Origin: an uncultured Flavobacteriaceae bacterium
GTDB taxonomy: Bacteria > Bacteroidota > Bacteroidia > Flavobacteriales > Flavobacteriaceae
NCBI GenBank assembly: GCA_943788695.1
Contig: CALSRG010000001.1
Location: 310,001-374,000, forward strand
DNA: 64,000 nt
Direction of reading: 5' to 3'
The notes beneath the pieces were generated by a model. It saw nothing but the letters and a program-made list of their open reading frames with translations, ran no database searches and was not told where the DNA came from. Positions 1-10,444 of this stretch are shown one piece after another. The position numbers and the translations under genes were made by a program. The first letter of the stretch is position 1; every line of letters begins with the position of its first letter.

Positions 1-338
1 TGAGTGTATGTAATGACCTTGCAAATAAAGGCGTTCGAGTCATTGTAGCTGGACTAGACATGGATTTCAAAGGCAATCCGTTTGGACCGATGCCTAATTT
101 AATGGCTACAGCAGAATATGTAACTAAAGTACATGCTATTTGTACCAGAACAGGAAATTTGGCGCAATTTAGCTTTAGAAAAGCCGATAGCGATGACATC
201 GTTTTACTCGGCGAAATCGACGAATACGAACCATTGTGCCGTGCAGCTTTTTATAAAGCTATGACTCACGACAAAATGCTAGAATTAGACATTGATCATC
301 CGAAAGCCATAGATACTGATCGTTCTAATAATGACTAA
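1..338 (+). CDS. tdk: Thymidine kinase, C-terminal part (5' end outside window)
   Basis: The reading frame is open from base 3 to the stop at 338, so only the last ~111 codons are present. The visible part carries the TK1-type motif AGLDMDFKGNPFG, followed by the MPNLMATAEYVTKV segment and the Cys-containing thymidine-binding and zinc region (CTRTGN, PLCRAAF). TK1-type enzymes phosphorylate thymidine to dTMP in the salvage pathway. The Walker A and catalytic-base segments lie upstream of the window. The stop overlaps the start of the alanine racemase gene by 8 bases, so the two are probably co-transcribed. The family call is secure; completeness cannot be judged. Confidence 0.92.
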   Translation, partial: SVCNDLANKGVRVIVAGLDMDFKGNPFGPMPNLMATAEYVTKVHAICTRTGNLAQFSFRKADSDDIVLLGEIDEYEPLCRAAFYKAMTHDKMLELDIDHPKAIDTDRSNND

Positions 339-1440
339 TCGATTTGCTACTTATCTTGAAATTGATCTCAATGCACTTGAGCAGAATTATATTTTTTTAA
401 AACAAAAATTAAGTCCTAAAACAAAGTTCTTGGCTGTTGTTAAGGCCTTTGCTTATGGTAGCGTGGCTAATGCTGTAGCTGCCAAATTAGAAGCTTTGGG
501 GATAGATTATTTTGCGGTAGCTTATACTCAAGAAGGGGTTAAACTCAGGCAGTCCGGTATTTGGAAGCCTATAATGGTACTCCACCCACAACCTGAAAGT
601 TTTGATCAAATCATAGATCATTGCTTAGAGCCTTGTTTATACAGTTTTCGGGTCTTAGAAGATTTTTTAAGTGTTGCCAAATCACACAAACAAACAAATT
701 ACCCTGTCCACATCAAGTTCAATACTGGCTTAAATCGATTGGGTTTCAATCAGTCACAAGCTGAGCAAGTTGCTGCCATTTTTAACCAGCAAAGCACAAT
801 CAAAATGGCCTCCTTATTGTCACATCTCGCAGCGAGTGAAGACATGAACGAAAGTGATTTTAGCCTCCAACAAATACATCAATTCGAGAATATTAATAGC
901 CGTATTATTGCATCGATCGGATATCAGCCTATTCGTCATATGTGCAATACTTCAGGTATTTTAAATTATAAGCAAGCGCATTTTGACATGGTTCGCAGTG
1001 GCATTGGGCTATATGGCTTCTCAAACGAAAGCAATGAGCATCATGAATTAATTCCGATTGCTACTCTAAAAACGCATATTTCGCAAATTCATCATCTCAA
1101 AAAAGGTGAATCGGTTGGCTATAACCGCGCCTATGTATGTGACGCTGACACAACCATTGCTGTAGTTCCTATTGGACATGCAGATGGCATTGGTCGACAA
1201 TACGGACATGGGAATGGGCAAATGATTATTGACGGGAAATCGGCGCCCATTGTTGGCAATGTTTGTATGGATATGATCATGCTCAACGTCACTGATATCA
1301 AATGTAAAGAAGGCGACACTGTTGAAGTTTTTGGAGTTCAGCAGTCGGCAGAATATCTTGCTGAGAGAGCCGGAACCATTTCTTACGAATTGATCACAGG
1401 TATTTCAAACCGTGTACCACGTATTGTAATCAACAATTAA
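331..1440 (+). CDS. alr: Alanine racemase
   Basis: This 369-aa PLP enzyme interconverts L- and D-alanine and supplies D-Ala for peptidoglycan. The PLP-binding lysine is K38 in VVKAFAYGS (most homologues read KADAYGHG), and the catalytic tyrosine is Y264 in SVGYNRAY. The NVCMDMIMLNV segment and the SYELITGISNRVPR end are typical of the C-terminal beta domain. Length is normal for the family. The gene overlaps tdk by 8 bases and is followed 51 bases later by asd on the same strand. That pairing fits supply of cell-wall amino acids (D-Ala, and diaminopimelate through Asd), though co-regulation is an inference. Confidence 0.95.
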   Translation: MTNRFATYLEIDLNALEQNYIFLKQKLSPKTKFLAVVKAFAYGSVANAVAAKLEALGIDYFAVAYTQEGVKLRQSGIWKPIMVLHPQPESFDQIIDHCLEPCLYSFRVLEDFLSVAKSHKQTNYPVHIKFNTGLNRLGFNQSQAEQVAAIFNQQSTIKMASLLSHLAASEDMNESDFSLQQIHQFENINSRIIASIGYQPIRHMCNTSGILNYKQAHFDMVRSGIGLYGFSNESNEHHELIPIATLKTHISQIHHLKKGESVGYNRAYVCDADTTIAVVPIGHADGIGRQYGHGNGQMIIDGKSAPIVGNVCMDMIMLNVTDIKCKEGDTVEVFGVQQSAEYLAERAGTISYELITGISNRVPRIVINN

Positions 1441-1491
1441 ATGATTTTTATAGATGCGGCGGACTTATTTTAACTCACATTTTACAACCAT

Positions 1492-2469
1492 ATGACAATA
1501 GCATTAATTGGCGCAACAGGACTGGTTGGACAAACCATGCTCCGTGTTCTTGAAGAACGCAAACTCCCAATTTCAAACCTTTTAGTAGCTGCTTCAGATC
1601 AAAGTATTGGAAAGCCTATCCATTTTAATGGTGATGACCTGAGAATACAATCAATAAATGAGGTTCTAAAGACTCGACCCGAGATTGCTCTTTTCTCAAT
1701 AGGTGCTGAATTATCCTTACTTTGGGCTCCTAAATTTGCTGAAGCAGGCACAACAGTTATCGACAACTCGTCCGCATGGCGGATGCATCACAACATCCCT
1801 CTGGTGGTTCCTGAAATCAATGCGAATAGCCTTTCTGCAGAAGACAAAATTATAGCCAATCCTAATTGTTCTACGATCCAATTGGTGGTGGCATTAAATG
1901 ATATTCACAAAGCTTTTGGGCTTGAACGACTCATTGTTTCAACCTATCAATCTGTCACAGGAAGCGGTCAAAGCGGTATCGATCAATTGCGAAATGAACA
2001 AAATAGCATTGAACACGATAAATTTTACCCCCATCAAATACATGAAAACGCACTGCCACAGTGTGATGATTTTAGCGATGATGGCTATACTAAAGAGGAG
2101 TGGAAATTGATCTTAGAAACTAAAAAAATCTTAAACGATCCAAACATTGGAGTCACAGCAACCGCAGTGAGGGTTCCTGTTTTAGGAGGTCACTCTGAAG
2201 CCGTAAATATGACATTATCGAAAAAAGCCCTATTGACAGATGTAGCTCTTATATTGAAGAAAACACAGGGTGTGGTTTTCATCGAAGATAGCTATCCCAT
2301 GCCTTTGACAGCATTTGGTTATGACGATGTTTTTGTAGGTCGACTACGTGCAGACCATTCTCATGACAGAAGTTTCAACCTTTGGATTGTAAGTGACAAC
2401 CTCCGAAAAGGAGCCGCAACGAATGCGGTTCAAATTGCGGAATACCTAATAATGAATAATCTTACCTAA
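1492..2469 (+). CDS. asd: Aspartate-semialdehyde dehydrogenase
   Basis: This 325-aa NADP-dependent enzyme converts aspartyl phosphate to aspartate semialdehyde, the branch point to lysine/diaminopimelate, threonine and methionine. The N-terminal dinucleotide-binding motif is GATGLVGQTML (residues 7-17). The catalytic cysteine is C126 in NPNCSTIQ. The substrate-binding stretch VRVPVLGGHSE and the C-terminal LRKGAATNAVQIAEYL are conserved family features. Length is normal. Its stop overlaps the stop of the convergent oxidoreductase gene by 8 bases (2462-2469). Confidence 0.96.
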   Translation: MTIALIGATGLVGQTMLRVLEERKLPISNLLVAASDQSIGKPIHFNGDDLRIQSINEVLKTRPEIALFSIGAELSLLWAPKFAEAGTTVIDNSSAWRMHHNIPLVVPEINANSLSAEDKIIANPNCSTIQLVVALNDIHKAFGLERLIVSTYQSVTGSGQSGIDQLRNEQNSIEHDKFYPHQIHENALPQCDDFSDDGYTKEEWKLILETKKILNDPNIGVTATAVRVPVLGGHSEAVNMTLSKKALLTDVALILKKTQGVVFIEDSYPMPLTAFGYDDVFVGRLRADHSHDRSFNLWIVSDNLRKGAATNAVQIAEYLIMNNLT

Positions 2470-3592
2470 TAGAGGTCGTCATCAATTTTGCCAACTTATA
2501 GCCAACCAAACTTCCAATGGCAACTCCCATTCCGCCCATACGAACACCACAAAAAATTCCTGGCATGACCTCTTTAACTATGGGGGTCTTTTGAGGACCA
2601 ATTCCTAAAATACCACTCCATCTTTGCTCAATCTCAAAAGGGGTTTTGGGCAATATCACCGTTTTTAATAAATGCTCCAATTGAGATTGAATGTTTTCGG
2701 TTTGATACATTTCAGTAGTCGTTTCGCCAATCAAATCGAGGTGCCTTCCGCCGCCTAGTAAAAGCCTGTTTCCGACATTACGGAAATAATAATAGCCTTG
2801 CTCTAAATGATAAGTGCCTTTGATGTTCAAGCCTTGAATAGGCTTAGTAATCACAACTTGATTACGCGCTGGTTGAACCTCCAAGTCAAAAAAATCTGAA
2901 GCGAAACCATTGGTGCAAATAGCAACCTGCTTGCAATGAAGCTCAAGACCATCAAGATACAACACAGCTCCATTCGAAGAAGCCATGATGTTCGTAACTT
3001 GTATGCCATTCAAAATCAAAATCCCAAGCTGATGCGCACATTGAATTAATGACTGCATCATAAACCCAGTATTGATTTGTCCCTCAAACTGGTTATAAAT
3101 GGTTCGGTTAAAAACACCCGAAAAAGATTCATTTGTTCTTTGAACCTCGTATACGGGTCTTTTAAAAATTGCCGCTAAACGATCGTTAAGCTCCGGAATG
3201 GCTTCTAAACATTCATTGTACAAACGGGAATCGCTCGATCTAAAGACTTCAAATCCGCCTAATTGTTCATATTCAATGTCAAAATCTTGTAGGGTCTGGC
3301 GCAACAATCTCAGTCCCTCCCACCTCATGGCAACCAAATCCAAAACTTCAGTCTCAGAGAATGTTTTAAGATCTGACAATAATTCACTAACGCTTCCAAA
3401 ACAAGCGAATCCAGCATTTTTAGTACTTGCGCCTTGTGGCATTGAGCCTCTTTCAAGGATGATTACCTTAGCCTTTGGATGTGATTTTTTAAGATGGATC
3501 GCAGTTTGTAAACCTACAATTCCACTTCCGACAATGGCATAGTCAACACCATTGAGCCAAGTTTGCCTGTCCCAATAAGATAATTGCATCAT
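2462..3592 (-). CDS. FAD-dependent oxidoreductase (DAO family)
   Basis: This 376-aa protein opens with a Rossmann FAD-binding motif VGSGIVG (residues 21-27), followed by the ILERG strand end that binds the FAD ribose. The second half has the DAO-type pattern (LEQGYYYFRNVGNRLLLGGGR, then ERWSG-like EQRWSGILG and a final GVRMGGMGVAIG). This is the D-amino-acid oxidase / glycine oxidase-like superfamily of flavin amine oxidoreductases. The substrate cannot be deduced. No signal peptide is evident, so it is probably cytoplasmic. It lies 12 bases downstream of accC on the same strand and may be the tail of that operon by read-through. Confidence 0.85.
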   Translation of the reverse strand: MMQLSYWDRQTWLNGVDYAIVGSGIVGLQTAIHLKKSHPKAKVIILERGSMPQGASTKNAGFACFGSVSELLSDLKTFSETEVLDLVAMRWEGLRLLRQTLQDFDIEYEQLGGFEVFRSSDSRLYNECLEAIPELNDRLAAIFKRPVYEVQRTNESFSGVFNRTIYNQFEGQINTGFMMQSLIQCAHQLGILILNGIQVTNIMASSNGAVLYLDGLELHCKQVAICTNGFASDFFDLEVQPARNQVVITKPIQGLNIKGTYHLEQGYYYFRNVGNRLLLGGGRHLDLIGETTTEMYQTENIQSQLEHLLKTVILPKTPFEIEQRWSGILGIGPQKTPIVKEVMPGIFCGVRMGGMGVAIGSLVGYKLAKLMTTSIR

Positions 3593-3604
3593 AAAATGTA
3601 ATAT

Positions 3605-4957
<1,353 letters not shown>

Positions 4958-5003
4958 AGCCTCTCCGTTTAGTAACCCTTATGATTGATTTATTTAGAGT
5001 TGA

Positions 5004-5462
5004 TTATGATGGGTCAACTAAAAATAACGGTTGATCGAATTCCACAGGTGACGCGTCATCAACCAAAATTTTAACAATGGTACCGCTTACCTCAGATTCA
5101 ATTTCATTAAAAAGTTTCATCGCCTCAATAATACAAACCACATCACCTTCAGCTATTCGTTGTCCAACTTCGGTAAAGTTTGGCTTATCGGGAGATGGCT
5201 TTCTGTAAACAGTGCCAATCATTGGCGACTTAACGGTGATGTACTTAGTTAAATCCTCTGTTGGTTGCGGAGGTGCTTCTTTTTCAGTAACTGGCTGAGG
5301 CGCTGGAGCCGCAGCAGTCAAAGGCACATACTGGGCTGTTGGGAGGGCAGAATCAGAGCCTGTTTTCACACTGATTTTATAATCGAGTGTTTCAAATTTT
5401 ACCTCGTTGGCACCAGATTTAACAATAAATTTGATAAGATTTTGAATGTCTTTTAAATCCAT
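5004..5462 (-). CDS. accB: Acetyl-CoA carboxylase biotin carboxyl carrier protein
   Basis: This 152-aa protein has the standard BCCP layout. An N-terminal domain (residues 1-35, MDLKDIQNLIKFIVKSG) leads into an Ala/Pro-rich swinging linker (about 40-68) and a C-terminal biotinyl domain. The biotin-attachment lysine is K116 in IIEAMKLFNEIES. It carries CO2 between AccC and the carboxyltransferase. Its start lies 19 bases after the fabH stop, and accC follows 46 bases downstream, so fabH-accB-accC form one transcription unit. Confidence 0.96.
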   Translation of the reverse strand: MDLKDIQNLIKFIVKSGANEVKFETLDYKISVKTGSDSALPTAQYVPLTAAAPAPQPVTEKEAPPQPTEDLTKYITVKSPMIGTVYRKPSPDKPNFTEVGQRIAEGDVVCIIEAMKLFNEIESEVSGTIVKILVDDASPVEFDQPLFLVDPS

Positions 5463-5481
5463 GATTGTATTTTTTATTTTA

Positions 5482-6471
5482 CTATCGCGGGTCGTAGGCC
5501 CATGTCAAATATAATGCACCCCAGTTAAACCCACCCCCAAATGCTGCAAAAATTATCTTATCGCCCTTTTTCAATTGCGATTCGTAATCAAACAGTAAGA
5601 GCGGTAAAGTCCCTGAAGTGGTGTTTCCATATTTTTGGATGTTCATCATTACCTTCTCATCTTCCAAGCCAATGCGATTGGCCGTTGCGTCAATAATTCG
5701 TTTGTTAGCTTGGTGAGCCGCAAGCCAGGCAATATCATCTTTCGATAAATTATTTCGATCCAATATTCTCTCAGACACGTCTGCCATATTAAAAACAGCA
5801 TGTTTAAAAACATTTTTACCGTCTTGAAAAACAAACTGTTCTTTATTGTCGATATGCGTATGCTCAAGTGGAAATGAAGATCCGCCATATTTGACCAACA
5901 AATAATCACGTCCAGAACCATCGCTTCTCAAGTATTCATCTTGAACACCATAACCCTCTTCATTAGGTTCAAATAAAACGGCTCCCGCTCCGTCACCAAA
6001 AATGATACAGGTTGCGCGATCTTCATAATTGATCATTGATGAATTTTTATCTGCTCCAATAAGTAAAACCTTTTTGTAACGACCTGTTTCAATATAACTT
6101 GAGGCAACAGACATCCCAAACAAAAAACTTGAACAGGCCGCATCCAAATCAAAGGCGAAAGCATTCACAGCACCGATTTGAGATGCCGTATATGCAGCGG
6201 TAGAAGCGGCTTGCATGTCAGGAGTTGCTGTTGCTACAATGACCAAGTCAATAGAAGCCGGGTCAAGATTAGATTTTTGAATAAGGTCCTTAGCCGCATG
6301 AATGGCCATGAAAGAGGTCCCAAGACCTTCACCCCTCAAAATACGGCGCTCCTTAATGCCAGTTCGAGAAACAATCCATTCATCATTGGTGTCAACCATC
6401 CCTTCAAGTATCTTGTTCGTCAGAACAAAATCAGGTACATATCCGCCAACGGCCGTAATTGCTGCGTTCAA
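5482..6471 (-). CDS. fabH: Beta-ketoacyl-ACP synthase III
   Basis: This 329-aa condensing enzyme starts type II fatty-acid synthesis by joining acetyl-CoA (or a branched primer) to malonyl-ACP. The triad is visible as C113 (DLDAACSSFLFG), H253 (AAHQANKR) and N283 (YGNTTSGT). DTNDEWIVSRTGIKERR near the N-terminus is diagnostic. The start used here is TTG at 6471, because the frame is closed by TAG at 6487-6489 and contains no ATG before it. A purine-rich GAGGAG lies just 5' of this TTG. Homologous starts usually have a few extra residues, so initiation at a non-standard codon slightly upstream cannot be excluded. plsX, often between rpmF and fabH in other phyla, is absent. Confidence 0.94.
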   Translation of the reverse strand: MNAAITAVGGYVPDFVLTNKILEGMVDTNDEWIVSRTGIKERRILRGEGLGTSFMAIHAAKDLIQKSNLDPASIDLVIVATATPDMQAASTAAYTASQIGAVNAFAFDLDAACSSFLFGMSVASSYIETGRYKKVLLIGADKNSSMINYEDRATCIIFGDGAGAVLFEPNEEGYGVQDEYLRSDGSGRDYLLVKYGGSSFPLEHTHIDNKEQFVFQDGKNVFKHAVFNMADVSERILDRNNLSKDDIAWLAAHQANKRIIDATANRIGLEDEKVMMNIQKYGNTTSGTLPLLLFDYESQLKKGDKIIFAAFGGGFNWGALYLTWAYDPR

Positions 6472-6523
6472 AAGCTCCTCGTTTATCTAATGTAGAACGA
6501 CACAGGATGTGCCGTGGTGCAGC

Positions 6524-6721
6524 TTAGGCTTGAGCAGTTTCCGAATTGTCAATAAGAACTTGACCTCGGTGATATAGTTTACCTTCGAACCAGTGTGCTC
6601 TGTGAAACAAGTGAGCCTCGCCAGTTGTTGGACAGGTAGCGATTTGCGGTGCAGTAGCTTTGTAGTGCGTGCGGCGTTTGTCGCGACGGGTTTTTGATAT
6701 TTTGCGCTTTGGATGTGCCAT
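6524..6721 (-). CDS. rpmF: 50S ribosomal protein L32
   Basis: This 65-aa basic protein begins [20 protein letters not shown], the invariant L32 start, with a CPTTGE segment in the middle. Bacteroidota L32 often lacks the full four-Cys zinc knuckle; here only one Cys is seen, so this is a zinc-independent (C-minus) form. It sits between the DUF177 gene (8 bases upstream) and fabH, the usual order linking ribosome and lipid synthesis genes. Confidence 0.96.
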   Translation of the reverse strand: MAHPKRKISKTRRDKRRTHYKATAPQIATCPTTGEAHLFHRAHWFEGKLYHRGQVLIDNSETAQA

Positions 6722-6729
6722 TATTTCAG

Positions 6730-7269
6730 TTAATTATCCGTTAGTAAATTTTTTAATCCATCCCATCGTGGATCTACCGAATCATTTTGGTTCGATCGAT
6801 CATTGTTGGGATTCAACTCTTCAAGTTTTTTCAATATGTCAGAATCAAGCGTCCCATCATTGATGCCGGGATGTTCAAGTTTCGCAGGTATAGAAAGAAC
6901 AATTAGTTCAAAAATATACTGCGCCACATTAACTTCAAAAGACCCGTGTGGTAAAATTAAAATGGATTCATTGTCGTCATTAAACGACTCACCAAAATTG
7001 ACGACCAGATCAAATTTGCCCTCCACTGGGAGCTCAAATGGTTCGTTGGTCACGTCACAATTTACATTTACATGGCCCGAAACCTCAAAATTGAAGTCTA
7101 GAAGCGTTGCCTTTTTATCCAAAAAAACCTTTGTTTTTAAAGAGGCGTTATTAAATTCTGCATATTCAAAAGCGTCAAAGAACGTACTATCAATGTCATA
7201 ATTAAACTCATGGTGGCCAATTTTCAAACCAACAAACTGAATATCATATGGTTTTAAAGCTTTAACCAT
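6730..7269 (-). CDS. DUF177 (YceD-family) protein
   Basis: I place the start at the ATG at 7269 ([16 protein letters not shown]), which matches the usual N-terminus of the family in Bacteroidota. An upstream in-frame ATG at 7338 would add an unlikely 23-residue leader. The 179-aa protein contains the conserved core [24 protein letters not shown] and ends in an acidic, charged tail including [11 protein letters not shown]. YceD proteins are encoded next to rpmF in nearly all bacteria and have been linked to 23S rRNA accumulation. Here the gene is 8 bases upstream of rpmF and is the likely head of the rpmF-fabH-accBC operon. Confidence 0.9.
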   Translation of the reverse strand: MVKALKPYDIQFVGLKIGHHEFNYDIDSTFFDAFEYAEFNNASLKTKVFLDKKATLLDFNFEVSGHVNVNCDVTNEPFELPVEGKFDLVVNFGESFNDDNESILILPHGSFEVNVAQYIFELIVLSIPAKLEHPGINDGTLDSDILKKLEELNPNNDRSNQNDSVDPRWDGLKNLLTDN

Positions 7270-7397
7270 GAGCTGCGCATTGAGCCTGCAAATATAAAAA
7301 AAAAATATCCGCTGCCTCATAATACCAAATGATTTCAACGTTTTTGCATTGTGGGAATAGATACTTTTTGATACCTTCGGTGAAAACTACAACAATA

Positions 7398-8069
7398 ATG
7401 GCTCAAGACCCTAGAGATCTAAATCAGTTATTACTGAAAATAAAACATGCCAGTGAACGAGACGATTATCAAAAAGCATTGGCGTCTGCTCAAACGCTTT
7501 ATGAATTATTGGTGGTGTTGAATTATAAAAAATCACAATTTGGTTTTGAACAACAAGACAGCCAAAGTGACCAGAACAATGCCATTTCTGAGCCAGGTAT
7601 CGAAACCATTAAAGATATTGTAGCCCAAATTGAACCTCAAAGTGATCAAGTGGATCTGTTATTAGAAAATCAACCTAAATTCGAAAAACAACAGATTGAA
7701 GAGGATTTCGAAACGATTACCAGAGATTTTCATCATATCCCCGAGTTTGATCCCATAGCACCTAAACCAGATTTAGAGGATGGTGTTTCAACAGAACAAT
7801 CGGATCATCAAAAATCTTTAAACGAAACCCTTCGGGTTGGCGGTATCGCTCTTGATCTGAATGACCGTTTGGCATTCATGCAACACCTTTTTGATGGTAA
7901 AAGCGCAGATTTTGGGCGCGTATTCGAGATGTTAGATAACATTGAAACCTTTCAAGAAGCTGTCCATTTTATACAAAAAAAAGTTAAGCCTGATTACAAT
8001 CAATGGGAAGGAAAGTCAGAATATGAGGAACGCTTGATGTTGTTAATTGCAAACAAATTTGGGAAATGA
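7398..8069 (+). CDS. Conserved hypothetical protein upstream of rsmI
   Basis: From the ATG at 7398 the product is 223 aa (MAQDPRDLNQLLLKIKHA). The longer frame opening at 7329 would add 23 residues that overlap the promoter region and look non-coding. The N-terminal ~60 residues are helical with a YQKALASAQTLYELL stretch. The middle is acidic and low-complexity. The C-terminal ~75 residues look folded (LNDRLAFMQHLFDGKSADFGRVFEML, then AVHFIQKKVKPDYNQWEGKSEYEERLM). I recognise this C-terminal pattern only as a conserved hypothetical of Flavobacteriia. No signal peptide or catalytic motif is visible. Its stop overlaps the rsmI start (ATGA), so the two are translationally coupled. Confidence 0.8.
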   Translation: MAQDPRDLNQLLLKIKHASERDDYQKALASAQTLYELLVVLNYKKSQFGFEQQDSQSDQNNAISEPGIETIKDIVAQIEPQSDQVDLLLENQPKFEKQQIEEDFETITRDFHHIPEFDPIAPKPDLEDGVSTEQSDHQKSLNETLRVGGIALDLNDRLAFMQHLFDGKSADFGRVFEMLDNIETFQEAVHFIQKKVKPDYNQWEGKSEYEERLMLLIANKFGK

Positions 8070-8740
8070 GTAAACTGTTCCTCGTACCAACACCCATTGG
8101 CAATTTAAAAGACATGACTTTTAGAGCGGTGGAAGTGCTTAAGACAGTTGATAAAATATTAGCCGAAGACACACGAACATCAGGCAAGCTGCTCAAGCAT
8201 TATGACATCGACACGCCTATGCAGTCCTACCACATGCATAACGAACACCGCATGATAGATGGGTTGGTAAATTTAATTGCCGAAGGCGCAACCTTAGCTT
8301 TGATTAGCGATGCTGGAACACCTGGAATTTCTGATCCTGGCTTTTTGATCGTTCGAGCTTGTATCCATAGTGGTATTCCCGTTGAATGCTTACCAGGGGC
8401 AACAGCCTTCGTTCCTGCGCTTGTAAGCTCAGGGCTACCTAACGATCGCTTTTGTTTTGAAGGATTTTTACCTCCTAAAAAAGGACGTCAAACCCGATTA
8501 AAGCAAATTGAATCAGAGTCAAAAACCATGATTTTTTACGAAGCACCTCACAAACTGGTAAAAACTCTGAATGATTTGATTTCAACACTTGGCGGCGATC
8601 GATTGGCTAGTATATCAAGAGAAATTAGCAAGCATTTCGAAACGCATAAACGTGGTACCTTGGAAGAATTAAAAACCCGTTTTGAACACCAACCTCCTAA
8701 AGGAGAAATCGTTATCATTGTTTCAGGAATCCCAAAATAA
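8066..8740 (+). CDS. rsmI: 16S rRNA (cytidine1402-2'-O)-methyltransferase
   Basis: This 224-aa tetrapyrrole-methylase-fold enzyme 2'-O-methylates C1402 in the 16S rRNA P site. Diagnostic segments are MSKLFLVPTPIGNLKDMTFRA-like N-terminus, LAEDTRTSGKLLKHY, SDAGTPGISDPGFL (SAM site) and LPGATAFVPAL. At 224 residues it is shorter than the ~286-aa E. coli enzyme and lacks the C-terminal helical extension, as is common in Bacteroidota. It overlaps the upstream hypothetical by 4 bases and precedes recJ by 6 bases. Confidence 0.95.
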   Translation: MSKLFLVPTPIGNLKDMTFRAVEVLKTVDKILAEDTRTSGKLLKHYDIDTPMQSYHMHNEHRMIDGLVNLIAEGATLALISDAGTPGISDPGFLIVRACIHSGIPVECLPGATAFVPALVSSGLPNDRFCFEGFLPPKKGRQTRLKQIESESKTMIFYEAPHKLVKTLNDLISTLGGDRLASISREISKHFETHKRGTLEELKTRFEHQPPKGEIVIIVSGIPK

Positions 8741-8746
8741 CAACTC

Positions 8747-10444
8747 ATGATTTGGCAAGTTAGCCCCGCTCCTGATCAAGAAATAACCAACAGATTGATG
8801 TCCGATTTGGGTGTTGACCATTCCATCGCATCATTACTTGCGCAGCGTGGTATTCATTCTTTTGAGGAGGCTAAGGCTTTTTTTCGACCTCAATTAAAAC
8901 AACTTCATGATCCGATGCTCATGGCCGATATGCCCGAAGCTGTTGCCCGAATAAAAGAAGCCTTTGACAAAAAAGAATCTATTATGGTTTTCGGCGATTA
9001 TGATGTGGACGGGACAACGGCCGTGTCACTTATGGCCTCGTATTTAAAATCAAAAACTGAACTTGTTACAACATATATTCCAGATCGTTACACCGAAGGT
9101 TACGGTTTATCCTTTCAAGGCATTGATGTTGCAGCTCAAAACGGTATAACCCTAATGGTGGTATTGGATTGTGGAGTCAAAGCCATTGAAAAAGTAACCT
9201 ATGCCAAAGAAAAAGGTGTTGATGTTATTATTTGCGATCACCACAATCCAGGTGAGCGTCTACCAGATGCAATAGCAGTACTTGACCCTAAACGCAGCGA
9301 TTGTAACTATCCGTTTAAAGAACTTTGTGGCTGCGGTGTTGGTTTTAAATTGATTCAGGCCATTACTGAAACTGAAGGGGAAAAGATTGAAACACTGTTA
9401 CACTATCTGGATTTGGTGGCCGTTGCTGTTGGTGCAGACATTGTGCCAATGATCGATGAAAATCGGGTAATGACGTATTTCGGGTTACGGCAAATTAACA
9501 ACAATCCCAGGCCAGGACTCAAAGCACTGATGAGTGGCTTCGATTTGAAAGATTTTTGCAATTCAGATGTGGTATTCAAAATTGCACCACGCATCAACGC
9601 CGCAGGACGGATGGTACACGGGAATTTCGCAGTGGATTTACTTATGGCCGAAAACGACGAACAGACTATAAAGATGGCCGAGCAAATCGAAGTTTTTAAT
9701 ACCGACCGTCGTGCCCTAGATCAACAAATCACAGAAGAGGCATTAACACAAATACTGGAAAACGACGAAATAAAACACTATTCAACAGTCGTTTACGATC
9801 CAAACTGGCTCAAAGGGGTTATTGGGATAGTAGCTTCGCGACTTACCGAAACCCACTACAGACCAACGGTCGTTTTTACTAAAAGTGGTGAGCACCTCGT
9901 TGCGTCGGCCCGTTCAGTTAAAGGATTCGACTTATACAGTACACTTGAAGCTTGTAGCGATACAATTGTTCAGTTTGGTGGCCATAAATATGCTGCTGGC
10001 TTGACTATAAAAGCGGATCAATACGACGCTTTTAAAGCATGTTTTGAGGCCGAAGTCAAGGCGAGAATTTCTGAAACCCAACGTATTCCAAGCATACAAA
10101 TCGATTTTGAAATACAACTTAGCGATATAACTCCAAAGTTTTTTAGAATTTTAAAACAGTTTGAACCATTTGGCCCAAACAATATGACTCCTGTGTTTAT
10201 GAGTTCAGCTGTTTCAGATTCGGGTTTTGGTAAAGCTGTAGGATCAAACGCCGAACATTTACGACTCGCTGTGAAGCAAGACCAAAGCATCGTCCCAGCC
10301 ATTGGCTTTGGGCTTGGCAATAAACTACCTCTAATTCAAAATCATGCCGTTTTCGACATTGTTTATACAGTCGACCTCAATGAGTGGAATGGGCAAAGTA
10401 ACTTACAACTTAAGTTGCGTGATTTGAGACAAACCCTTACTTAA
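8747..10444 (+). CDS. recJ: Single-stranded-DNA exonuclease RecJ
   Basis: This 565-aa protein is a 5'-3' exonuclease on single-stranded DNA used in recombinational and mismatch repair. DHH-family motifs are visible: FGDYDVDGTTAV (residues 82-93, Mn ligands), CDHHNPG (D164-H165-H166), DLVAVAVGADIVPM, and the DHHA1 segment with SARSVKGFDLYSTL and FGGHKYAAGLTI. The OB-fold C-terminal domain follows. Length is typical. The gene ends 8 bases inside the convergent lpxH stop region (10437-10444). Confidence 0.95.
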   Translation: MIWQVSPAPDQEITNRLMSDLGVDHSIASLLAQRGIHSFEEAKAFFRPQLKQLHDPMLMADMPEAVARIKEAFDKKESIMVFGDYDVDGTTAVSLMASYLKSKTELVTTYIPDRYTEGYGLSFQGIDVAAQNGITLMVVLDCGVKAIEKVTYAKEKGVDVIICDHHNPGERLPDAIAVLDPKRSDCNYPFKELCGCGVGFKLIQAITETEGEKIETLLHYLDLVAVAVGADIVPMIDENRVMTYFGLRQINNNPRPGLKALMSGFDLKDFCNSDVVFKIAPRINAAGRMVHGNFAVDLLMAENDEQTIKMAEQIEVFNTDRRALDQQITEEALTQILENDEIKHYSTVVYDPNWLKGVIGIVASRLTETHYRPTVVFTKSGEHLVASARSVKGFDLYSTLEACSDTIVQFGGHKYAAGLTIKADQYDAFKACFEAEVKARISETQRIPSIQIDFEIQLSDITPKFFRILKQFEPFGPNNMTPVFMSSAVSDSGFGKAVGSNAEHLRLAVKQDQSIVPAIGFGLGNKLPLIQNHAVFDIVYTVDLNEWNGQSNLQLKLRDLRQTLT

